Made by a program: the position numbers and the translations under genes. The notes beneath the pieces are model-generated. The model was given only the letters and a program-made list of their open reading frames with translations. It was not told the origin of the DNA and ran no database searches. Shown here piece after piece: positions 1-7,621 of a stretch of DNA of 64,000 nucleotides (the first letter of the stretch is position 1; the number at the start of each line of letters is the position of its first letter). Source of the stretch: Phycisphaera sp. (lineage in GTDB: Bacteria; Planctomycetota; Phycisphaerae; Phycisphaerales; Zrk34); contig WGMA01000014.1 in assembly GCA_016125285.1 (NCBI GenBank), forward strand, positions 1 to 64,000, written 5' to 3'.

Positions 1-1
1 C

Positions 2-85
2 GACCTGTTCACCCGCCTGCCCGCCACACCCGTCAACCATCTCGACCAGTTCCTGCCCGACATCTGGAAGCCCACCGCGTACTGA
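2..85 (+). CDS. IS66-family transposase, C-terminal end (truncated by window edge)
   Basis: The first 27 codons of the window read DLFTRLPATPVNHLDQFLPD and end IWKPTAY before a TGA. This matches the conserved tail of IS66-type transposases, where a leucine-rich helix (DVLTRLP-like) is followed by a short linker and an L-P-x-x-W motif. Only the last residues are visible, so it cannot be said whether the transposase is intact. It converges on the GHKL ATPase gene with only 18 bp between the two stops. Family assignment rests on this short motif alone. Confidence 0.65.
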   Translation, partial: DLFTRLPATPVNHLDQFLPDIWKPTAY

Positions 86-103
86 TACGGCGTTACACGC
101 CAC

Positions 104-2578
104 TCACCGCCGGGGCAAGACGTGCTTCATGGAACGGATACCCATGAGTGGCGCCATGCTGAAGTGCATGAGAAAATCTGCATAATAGCTCTCGAACACG
201 TCCTTCAGGTACTCTTCAACATCGACAGTTTCTGGCTCTCGCCCATCGTGCTCTCGGGTGACCTGATATTTCCTTGTCTTCATGATCATGTACAAGAACA
301 ACGTGTGGAAGTAGACCGAGGTGATGTATCGCCGCTGTGCGACCTGAAGTTGTTCCGCTGATGGAGACCGGCCCAAGGTGGTTCGGTAATCCAGCCAAAC
401 CTTGCTGCTCATGTTGATGAGAATGGTCTTGAGCGTGTCACCTTCGGCATAAGGATGCATGACCGTAGAGTGTTCGAACTCAGCCCCCATCGCATTGGCA
501 TCATCCCAGGACAGCCAGCCCGTGTCTTCTGCGTCCTTGGCGACGAGTTTGTAGTCAGGAAGACCCAGGTTCTCTGCTTGGTCTTCCGCCTTAAGCTTCT
601 GCTTCTTCTTAGGGCGTTCGGGGTCTTTGACCTTTACCCAAAACATCTGCTCAAGGTTCTGACCGGGTGAGGTCAGCGACGCCATGACCTTTACGGACTC
701 GCCCACCTCTACCGCCTCAGTCGGCGCCAGGTGAAGGCGAATCGCCCCGTCGTCAGGACTCGCCTTGCGGACATTGAAAAGGTGAGAGAGTTGGTTGCCA
801 TCGCCGGTTCGGTCGCCGCCCTTCTTCTCATTCTGCTTATAGTCGAGCAGCGACACCTGTAGCTCCCCGGGCTCTTCTACCCGATCGAAGTACATGTTCT
901 CGACATCGGTTGAGAAGCGGATGGTCCGTTCCGTCCCCTTTGGAATGGAGATGGCGGGGATGTCGCCATTGTTCTTTGCGTCGAGGTTGAAGTATGAAGG
1001 AAAACGTTGCGGATCGAAGATCTCTTCCTCCTCGCGCCGTTGCTTCTTCTTCTGGTTGGACTTCTTCTTCGACTTGGTGTCTACCTTGTCCAGCTTGAAG
1101 ACTTGGTTGAGCAGCTTGTTCATCTCCGAGTTCAACGGGAGGTTCTCCGCAAAGGATCGCACCAGATCGTCTGCCTGACTGTCTTCGAGGCTCAGCGCCT
1201 CCTTGCGGCGCTTGTTGATCTTGTCGAGCTTGCTGTCCTTCAGCAGCTTGGCTAGCTCGTCGCGAAGGCGTTTGGTTTCGGCACCGCCTTTGAGCCGATC
1301 GCGTGAAGCCATCGTCAACTCATTGCGAAACTCCGGAACGAGGCCCGTGCAGTCGACATGGATCAACAGGTAGTTCTTGAGCAGGTTCATCTTCAGGGAT
1401 CGGGTGATGAACTCAGAGGTGTAGTCGCCGTGTACCTGCCCATTGACGGAGAACAGAACCGACATGTTGTTCTTGAAGAACTCCCGCGAGATCGTCTGGC
1501 GAGTTTCCTTGGTGGATTTGCCATCGATGCGCGTCTTGAACACATAGCACGTAGCCTTCAACGTGCCGATGTCGTCGAAGCTTGCTTCCTCGGAGAAGTA
1601 CTCCTCGATGTATTTGTTTCCTGCCTCTTCGAGTCTATGCTTCAGTCCATATAAGTGTCGATCGAGTTGAGCGTGAGGGTAACGCTTCGCACTCTCGATC
1701 GTGTACACCGGTAACGCCGGTTCAAACAGGAACTCGTTAATGCTCTGGTTGAGGTCGCGTGCGATTTCAGAGATGCCTGTTGGCAGATCGTACGAATACA
1801 GCTTGATGACGGTACCCGATTTGAATGATCGCTTGTGCAGACCGAGCTCTAGCTCTTTGCAATCGAACGCTGGGATGCGCCCATCGACGAGCAGGTATTC
1901 GTACCAAGTGTGTTTGAGTGCGTGTCGTTCCGAATCTGACATCGGGTGCTTGCGGATGAGCGTGAAACCGAATTTGCCGGTGTTGTTATAGCGCTTGGAC
2001 CCGATCAACTGATACCGCTTCTTTCCGCAGAAGACGATAGCGCCGCTACCGCCCATGTTGTATTTGCCTTGGACGAAATGGACATCGTTCTTGTTGCCGC
2101 GCAGGAGTGACAAAAACGTGTCCTTGAAATCCTCGGGGTGCTGCCCTTCGCCATCGTCGTAGATCACGAGCGAGGTGTCGCGCTTGGGGCCGTCGGCTAA
2201 GATTTGAATGAACTCGGCCTGCTGACGGCGAGGCTCGGAGTAGTCCCACTGTTTCTGATCAGGAAAGAACCGCTTGATCGCTTGCTCCATACTTCGTGGC
2301 GCGGCGTCTGACCTGGGATCTATTCCGGCTTCGTAGCACTTTCGCATGAGGATCGCATCGATCGAGTTGGTCAACTTCTCGATTAAGGCCGCAATGGAGG
2401 AGGACTGCTGGTTTTCGATGACAGCGAAGTAATTGTCGTTTCCTCCTAGTGGCGTCCAGTTGTTCGGATCGTTAAAGATGTCGGCATGAGCTTCGAGAAC
2501 CTTATCGACGTCGGCTTCCCGACCCGCCGAATAGAGCTCCATGAAGAGGGAGCGAAAGGTGCTTGTGTCGGTTGGCAT
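104..2578 (-). CDS. GHKL (Bergerat-fold) ATPase, large partner
   Basis: An 824-residue protein with a histidine-kinase/Hsp90/MutL-type ATP-binding fold. N box: E67 to N71 and D74 in LIEKLTNSIDA. G1 box: DDGEG at 141-145. Glycine-rich lid: NMGGSG at 174-179. No histidine-kinase dimerisation domain, transmembrane segment or nuclease motif is obvious. The middle (about 500-530) is very rich in K, R and E, and the last 300 residues look like a beta-rich plus helical accessory region. The ATG at 2578 was chosen because a GGGGA box lies just upstream; a longer frame begins at 2632. It lies directly downstream of a second, different GHKL ATPase gene in the same orientation. Known relatives of such pairs (MORC/MutL-like ATPases) occur in prokaryotic restriction and defence loci; a defence role here is inference. 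Confidence 0.85.
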   Translation of the reverse strand: MPTDTSTFRSLFMELYSAGREADVDKVLEAHADIFNDPNNWTPLGGNDNYFAVIENQQSSSIAALIEKLTNSIDAILMRKCYEAGIDPRSDAAPRSMEQAIKRFFPDQKQWDYSEPRRQQAEFIQILADGPKRDTSLVIYDDGEGQHPEDFKDTFLSLLRGNKNDVHFVQGKYNMGGSGAIVFCGKKRYQLIGSKRYNNTGKFGFTLIRKHPMSDSERHALKHTWYEYLLVDGRIPAFDCKELELGLHKRSFKSGTVIKLYSYDLPTGISEIARDLNQSINEFLFEPALPVYTIESAKRYPHAQLDRHLYGLKHRLEEAGNKYIEEYFSEEASFDDIGTLKATCYVFKTRIDGKSTKETRQTISREFFKNNMSVLFSVNGQVHGDYTSEFITRSLKMNLLKNYLLIHVDCTGLVPEFRNELTMASRDRLKGGAETKRLRDELAKLLKDSKLDKINKRRKEALSLEDSQADDLVRSFAENLPLNSEMNKLLNQVFKLDKVDTKSKKKSNQKKKQRREEEEIFDPQRFPSYFNLDAKNNGDIPAISIPKGTERTIRFSTDVENMYFDRVEEPGELQVSLLDYKQNEKKGGDRTGDGNQLSHLFNVRKASPDDGAIRLHLAPTEAVEVGESVKVMASLTSPGQNLEQMFWVKVKDPERPKKKQKLKAEDQAENLGLPDYKLVAKDAEDTGWLSWDDANAMGAEFEHSTVMHPYAEGDTLKTILINMSSKVWLDYRTTLGRSPSAEQLQVAQRRYITSVYFHTLFLYMIMKTRKYQVTREHDGREPETVDVEEYLKDVFESYYADFLMHFSMAPLMGIRSMKHVLPRR

Positions 2579-2674
2579 TATCAATCCCCGTGAGTGTGTG
2601 GTCCGCTTTAGGTCGTTGCAGCGATCGCACAAATGGGCGGGGCCAGACCGACCCCGCCCGTAGTGCCAATCATG

Positions 2675-4387
2675 TTACTTGTTCTTCGCCCAATGTTGCA
2701 GCAGGTTGCGAAGTTCAAGCCCCCAGTTCGTACGCAGGGCGTCGAACGCGGAAGTGTCCTCGAACTGAGCTTCGGCGCGGACGTAGCCAGCAATGAGCAG
2801 GTCTATGCCTAGGCGGGTCGTGCGTGCCAAGTCTCGGGCGTCAGGATCGTCCTGCTTCTCAGCGGCGAGCAGCTTGGCGTAGACATCGGTGTAGAATGGA
2901 TGCTGCATATTCAAACGAACAATCGTGCTCGGTCCAAGATGGTCGATGGCAAGCATCTCTTGACCCGGCCAGGTCATCGGCACGACGTTGTAGGGCTGAG
3001 TGCTGAGCTTTTGCTTCACCTGGGTTTTCTTCTTGGGACGCATCTCTTCGGGCGTGTCCTTCACGATCGACTCTGCGGCTTCGTCAAGCTTCTGTTCGCG
3101 AACCTCAGGGGAGACGTCCTTGCCCGCCTTGGGCTTTCGTGATGATCGCTGTGTTTCTCCGACGATGCGTTCTGCTTCCTCGTGGACTCCTTGCTCGCGA
3201 AGTGTCTCTTTCTCGACTTCGTTGAAGTAGACGCTGACTTCTTTTCGGAGCGTGATGATTGACTTGAAGATGGTTTCCCTGAGCTTGTCTCGAAGCCCCT
3301 CGATCGGTTCGGCCCCCTTCTTGACGTTGCGAACATGGAAGCATTCGTCGAGTTCAGGCTCGAATCGAATCTCCTTGCCGATGAATCGGTCGATGGGCTT
3401 GCCGTCAGTGGAGGGTTGCACGCCGGGAAGATAGCCATTGAAAATCTCGCGATCAGCGCGGAGGATGGATACGCCTTCGTTCTCTGGGATGCGTCTTTCC
3501 TTGGCGAAGTCGTTGCCGCCAGCTCCGCGATCTCGTCGAAAATTGTGCGGCAGGAGCGTCAAAGTCACGTGCACGATTGAGGATTTTGAGGGGTTGCTCG
3601 GAATCGGAAACTCAAACGGCTCGCTGATCTTGATCTCGGCTGTGGGGTCCGCGTTTTCGCCTTGGTGAAATCGTGTCGAAGTCATGAGGTACAGAGGATC
3701 GTGAGAACAGACGGGGGCACCATCGAATTGAATGGTGATCCCTTTGTCGAGGAACTTGCGAAAGGTGCGCGCGACGTACCGAACCAAATCAGTACGGACG
3801 GTATCGGATCGTCGGCCGCCACCCGACTCGTTCTCTTCGAGCCGGTCCGCCTTTGACCAGAGCACCAACGTTCCGCATTCGCCCACCAGGGAAGCACAAT
3901 CTTTCGGTAGCTCCGTTTGCTGCGGAGGCGGGATCACCTCCATCTTCTTTTCTTCGATATCGTCTAGATCGATGTAGGTGTGGAGCCAGGGGTCTGTGGC
4001 CGCCTGCCTACTGTAGAGGTCGATGTGCTTGGCTTGAGAAATACCACCGAGCTTGGCACCGACACCGAATCGGCCCATTCCGGTGCGATCGTTGTAGCGT
4101 GTCGAGAAGCCGAGTTTCAAGGCGTTGTGTAGGACAGGTTCGTCCATCCCCTCGCCGTCGTCACCGATTGCGAGACGGTCGACCACCTCGGTGGCTCGCT
4201 TGTTCTTGCCGATCTTCTTTTTCGTCGTGAAGACCTTGATTTGAACGGTGTTGGCGTTCGCCTGAAGGCTGTTGTCGATGACCTCGCCAATCGCACTACA
4301 GTAGTCGTGCCCCGAGGATCTTAGCGACAGCAGAGCTTTGTCCGCTGCGATGAGCGGAACGGTTGTAGTAACTGTACCAGTGGACAT
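2675..4387 (-). CDS. GHKL ATPase, MORC/Hsp90-like, small partner
   Basis: A 570-residue protein with a complete Bergerat ATP site: N box E35, D38, N39 in GEVIDNSLQANA; G1 box GDDGEGMD at 75-82; lid motif GMGRFGVGAKLGG at 103-115. The N-box and lid wording is closest to the MORC/paraMORC and Hsp90-like ATPases found in prokaryotic restriction-type loci. A charged, coiled-coil-like segment follows at about 390-460. The start at 4387 has a good GGAG eight bases upstream, so the upstream in-frame codons to 4489 are not needed. It is probably the first gene of a two-gene operon with the 824-residue ATPase, about 96 bp apart. The partner enzyme, if any, is not visible in the window. Confidence 0.88.
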   Translation of the reverse strand: MSTGTVTTTVPLIAADKALLSLRSSGHDYCSAIGEVIDNSLQANANTVQIKVFTTKKKIGKNKRATEVVDRLAIGDDGEGMDEPVLHNALKLGFSTRYNDRTGMGRFGVGAKLGGISQAKHIDLYSRQAATDPWLHTYIDLDDIEEKKMEVIPPPQQTELPKDCASLVGECGTLVLWSKADRLEENESGGGRRSDTVRTDLVRYVARTFRKFLDKGITIQFDGAPVCSHDPLYLMTSTRFHQGENADPTAEIKISEPFEFPIPSNPSKSSIVHVTLTLLPHNFRRDRGAGGNDFAKERRIPENEGVSILRADREIFNGYLPGVQPSTDGKPIDRFIGKEIRFEPELDECFHVRNVKKGAEPIEGLRDKLRETIFKSIITLRKEVSVYFNEVEKETLREQGVHEEAERIVGETQRSSRKPKAGKDVSPEVREQKLDEAAESIVKDTPEEMRPKKKTQVKQKLSTQPYNVVPMTWPGQEMLAIDHLGPSTIVRLNMQHPFYTDVYAKLLAAEKQDDPDARDLARTTRLGIDLLIAGYVRAEAQFEDTSAFDALRTNWGLELRNLLQHWAKNK

Positions 4388-4403
4388 TTGCAGTTCTCCT
4401 TTT

Positions 4404-4425
4404 CTCTTGGCTCGATGGCCAAGAG
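4404..4425 (-). promoter_or_regulatory. 5' leader hairpin upstream of the GHKL operon
   Basis: An 8-bp perfect stem (CTCTTGGC / GCCAAGAG) with a 6-nt loop sits in the presumed leader of the small GHKL gene. It ends a few bases before the GGAG ribosome-binding site. Nothing follows it that looks like a U-tract, so a translational or RNA-stability role is more likely than termination. Function is inferred from position only. Confidence 0.35.
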
Positions 4426-4616
4426 GAGACCTTGCGCACATGCTATTAAGCCCGACGCGCGGTGCGCATGCACACGCGGGCGTTAACAAGCAACTTAATC
4501 TGTCGGATTGGGGGTAATAGGAGAGGGGGTGTGGTTCGACCCGCCTTGCCCAAGTCGCGGAATTCCGTCAACTCAGAACGCTCAACCAATCCAGCTCCGA
4601 TGATAGTCAAGTTCTT

Positions 4617-5408
4617 TCACTGGATCAATGGTTTTTGCACAATTATTGGCTTTTCCCCAGCGCATAGCGTTTGGTCGGTGTTCCGATCGTTGTGCCATCG
4701 CGACTGTATACGCTTACGCGCCTCATCTCCAACATCACCCGGGAACTTGGGCTCAAGGGCCGGCGTGAGCTTCATGCGTAGATTCTCAATTACCAGATCC
4801 GCACGGTTGTCTATGTCGTACGTGACAACGTTGAAATAAGGCTCCCGACGTTGGTCAAACAGGTAGGCTGGGTTCCGCTTGTTGCGTCCACGCCTGCTGT
4901 GGCTCTTGGTCATCAGATAGGTCGTGGCGACCTTCTTGGTCACGGACTCCGAGATTTTCAAAGCTTCGGCGATCTTTGGGTGTGTCGCCTTGCCATCGTA
5001 AACGTATCGCCAGTGCCAGATGGCGAACCACTCCATTGCTGAGAGCGTGCTTCCCTCAAGAGGCGTGCCGTCGTATTCGCGGAAATGCCCGCTCGTCTTT
5101 ACGTGTTTACGCGTTCGTGTACCGAATAGTGCGCCGATCTCTGTCGTCGTGGTGGAGCACTTGGGGTTTAAACAGCGGAACTGCTGTACACGGTGATTAC
5201 CCTTGTTACGTACGCCGCTTCGGATCACTTCGGGGCCATGGCAGTGCGCGCATGTCAAGGGGATCGTCCGGCAGCGTAGCGCTGCAAAAACGCCAGGGAC
5301 AGAAAACGCCGTGAGTGGTACGTCCACATGCGTGCTATGGAACACGGCGCCCGCATCTATGGCGGCTGCTTGAAGGGACTTATAAAGTTCGGACAGGTGT
5401 TCATGCAT
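4617..5408 (-). CDS. Zinc-ribbon DNA-binding protein (transposase N-terminus-like)
   Basis: A 263-residue protein (290 if a GTG at 5489 is used). A four-cysteine zinc ribbon, CAHC at 53-56 and a second pair C79 and C84, is followed by a basic segment and a putative helix-turn-helix around KIAEALKISESVTKKV. This resembles the InsA-like DNA-binding half of IS1-type transposases. No DDE catalytic triad was recognised, so it may be a regulator rather than a transposase. The C-terminal 80 residues match nothing I know. It lies upstream of the GHKL operon on the same strand, 229 bp apart, and divergent from the replication-type gene. No clear Shine-Dalgarno was seen for either start. Confidence 0.7.
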   Translation of the reverse strand: MHEHLSELYKSLQAAAIDAGAVFHSTHVDVPLTAFSVPGVFAALRCRTIPLTCAHCHGPEVIRSGVRNKGNHRVQQFRCLNPKCSTTTTEIGALFGTRTRKHVKTSGHFREYDGTPLEGSTLSAMEWFAIWHWRYVYDGKATHPKIAEALKISESVTKKVATTYLMTKSHSRRGRNKRNPAYLFDQRREPYFNVVTYDIDNRADLVIENLRMKLTPALEPKFPGDVGDEARKRIQSRWHNDRNTDQTLCAGEKPIIVQKPLIQ

Positions 5409-5508
5409 GACGAAGTCGGCTTGCTGTGTTGGACGTGCTGGGTGTGCGCGGTGCGCCGGGTCTCTATATGGATATGGCGAAAAATGCACGGGACGCTTCG
5501 GCTAACGT

Positions 5509-5514
5509 ATTATA
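5509..5514 (-). promoter_or_regulatory. -10-like TATAAT box
   Basis: A perfect TATAAT (reverse strand) lies in a notably AT-rich divergent intergenic region, about 20 bp upstream of the possible GTG start at 5489 of the zinc-ribbon gene. A plausible -35 (TTACAA) is 19 bp upstream. If real, it favours the longer or a short-leader form of that gene. Confidence 0.4.
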
Positions 5515-5658
5515 GACGTTTTCGTTTTCTCTATTGTAACATATTTATATTAAACATCTAACAGATCGGTGTGTTCGGGCGTAACGCGCCGGTAGCACGT
5601 GGATATCCGCAGTACGTTCTGTGGGCTGAGATGCACCAATCTTCGTATTGGAGAGAAC

Positions 5659-7383
5659 ATGATATCCAACACCGAGAACACGCTACTTTTGACCGACAAT
5701 GCCGACCCTGGCGGCGCACCACAACAATTTCCAAGGAACGCTTACGCGCTACAGATGGATGACGATCAGCCGGCTGTCACCGACACGTCGAACAACGCCC
5801 CTTGCCACCTTCCCGCGCATGACGAGGTGGATGTATTTGAGTGGCACGATGATCGCCCTCATGTAGACAACTACTTCGAACTCGGCAGTCGTCTTGCTCG
5901 CACAGGCGACGTCTTCCGTGACGGCGCGTTCGGACAAGCGCTTCGTATCGTTCCTATGGAGCCCGGCACACCATCGAGATTGATCGCTAGCGCACAAGAT
6001 CTCGGCGGCGTGATCGTCGATCGTGTACCCCTCAAGGTCTACCGCGAGGGCAAGTGCCGCGGCGGTCGTTTTCCGGCGGGCCATCTTCAGGTCATGCTTC
6101 GCAGCGAGGCGTTCCTCCGGCAGTTCAGGCCGATCGACTCCATCGCGACATCGCCGATCTACCTGCCTGACTTCACGTTGACCAAGCCCGGATACAACGA
6201 CGGTGGTGTTGGGCAGCGGATCTACTACGCTGGACCACCTGCCACAATCGCGGACGATACGACGGTCCTTACCAAGTTCCTCTCGGTGATGGCCTTCGCG
6301 TCCCAAGCCGATTACGCCAATGCGTTGGGTTTCGCGCTGACTGTGATGTTGCGTAACCACTTTCAGGGCGGGAAGCCCGTGGCCGCGGTGACCGCGACGA
6401 AGAGCCACGCCGGCAAAGATACGATCGTGGCGTTCGCGGTGGGTACTGGTCGGCTCACGTCCATCAGTTACCAGAGCACCAACTGGGCGCTGGAGCGGTC
6501 GTTCGTCGGCGCGCTCAAGAATTCGCCGGACACGGCGATTATGAACATCGAGAACGCGAGGCTCGACTCCGGCAACTACATCGCTTCTGCGTTTCTGGAG
6601 CGCTTCATCACGGATCCTTATCCGACATTGTTCTCTACCGGAACCGGTGCCCCGGTGCGTCGCAACAACGACATCGTGCTGGCCATCACCACCAATCACG
6701 GCACACTCAGCACCGATATGAACAACCGCAGCTTGCCGATCCACTTGGCCCCCACCGGCAATATCGAGGATCGCACGAGTTCAATTGGCAACCCGAAAGA
6801 AGAGTTCTTGCCCCAGAACCGTGAGGCTATCGAGGCAGAATTGCGCGGGATGGTCGAGCGCTGGAAGGAGGCGGGCATGCCGCTCAATACCAAGGTCAAG
6901 CACCCTTTCACGATATGGGCACAGACAGTTGGGGGCATCCTTGAGGTGGCTGGCATCACGGGCTTCCTGAGCAACTACAGCATGCGCAAAGCGGTGGACG
7001 ATCCGCTGCGGCACGCAATTGGCTTGCTGGCCACGGCATTAACGCCCGAGGGAAGCGATGGATGGCTCCGCGCTGCTGATTGGGCGCAGCGTGCGGTCGA
7101 TATGGGATTGGCCAAGACCCTGATACCAACTGCCGACCGCGACACCGCGAAGGGGAGAGAGCGCGGCATTGGCGTGATCATGTCCAAACACCGCGACGAG
7201 ACATTCAACGTCGAGACCGATGATGTGCGGCTCGTCCTACGGCTGGAGAAGGCGCGTCGGCGGTTTGAGAGCAGCCCGTCTACGCGGTACCGCTTCGTGC
7301 AACTCGAAGCCTACGAACTGCCGTGCGAAGACGACGAGCAGATAGTCGCTGCGAAGGAGAACGATGCCCGCTCCACCGAGTGA
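5659..7383 (+). CDS. Replication/helicase-like ATPase of mobile element
   Basis: A 574-residue protein. A central ATPase-like region contains a degenerate P-loop (TKSHAGKDT at 247-255), a Walker-B-like strand (TAIMNIENAR at 292-301) and a sensor-like segment (ITTNHGTLSTDMNNR). This order is like the D5/SF3-type helicase domains of phage and satellite replication proteins, with a long divergent N-terminal part. The second glycine-rich residue of a classical Walker A is missing, so ATP binding is not certain. ATG 5659 follows GGAGAG at good spacing; the frame is open from 5599. It is followed by xis-like and int genes on the same strand, as in satellite elements. No primase motif was recognised. 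Confidence 0.7.
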   Translation: MISNTENTLLLTDNADPGGAPQQFPRNAYALQMDDDQPAVTDTSNNAPCHLPAHDEVDVFEWHDDRPHVDNYFELGSRLARTGDVFRDGAFGQALRIVPMEPGTPSRLIASAQDLGGVIVDRVPLKVYREGKCRGGRFPAGHLQVMLRSEAFLRQFRPIDSIATSPIYLPDFTLTKPGYNDGGVGQRIYYAGPPATIADDTTVLTKFLSVMAFASQADYANALGFALTVMLRNHFQGGKPVAAVTATKSHAGKDTIVAFAVGTGRLTSISYQSTNWALERSFVGALKNSPDTAIMNIENARLDSGNYIASAFLERFITDPYPTLFSTGTGAPVRRNNDIVLAITTNHGTLSTDMNNRSLPIHLAPTGNIEDRTSSIGNPKEEFLPQNREAIEAELRGMVERWKEAGMPLNTKVKHPFTIWAQTVGGILEVAGITGFLSNYSMRKAVDDPLRHAIGLLATALTPEGSDGWLRAADWAQRAVDMGLAKTLIPTADRDTAKGRERGIGVIMSKHRDETFNVETDDVRLVLRLEKARRRFESSPSTRYRFVQLEAYELPCEDDEQIVAAKENDARSTE

Positions 7384-7444
7384 GCCGTTATCAATCGCGT
7401 ACCTACAACAGCAACCGTGAACAACAATTGGACGAGGTGAAACA

Positions 7445-7621
7445 ATGAATCAAACGACGAGTGAACTCTTGACGAAACCAGAAGCTGCCGAATTCTTGAA
7501 CGTCTCGGTGAGGACGCTTGAACGTGAAGTGGCCGCTAAGCGGCTAGTACCAGTACGCATCCGCGGATGCGTGCGTTTCCGGCTTAGCGATCTGGAAGCC
7601 TACGTGGAGGGCGACGCGTGA
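7445..7621 (+). CDS. Excisionase-like helix-turn-helix protein
   Basis: A 58-residue protein with a MerR/excisionase-type (HTH_17) winged helix: LLTKPEAAEFLNVSVRTLER for the helix-turn-helix, then VPVRIRGCVRFRLSDLEAYV for the wing and final helix. Such proteins bend DNA and direct integrases towards excision. A GAGGTG ribosome site precedes the ATG. Its TGA overlaps the GTG start of the integrase (GTGA), a strong sign of translational coupling and of a functional Xis-Int pair. Confidence 0.85.
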   Translation: MNQTTSELLTKPEAAEFLNVSVRTLEREVAAKRLVPVRIRGCVRFRLSDLEAYVEGDA

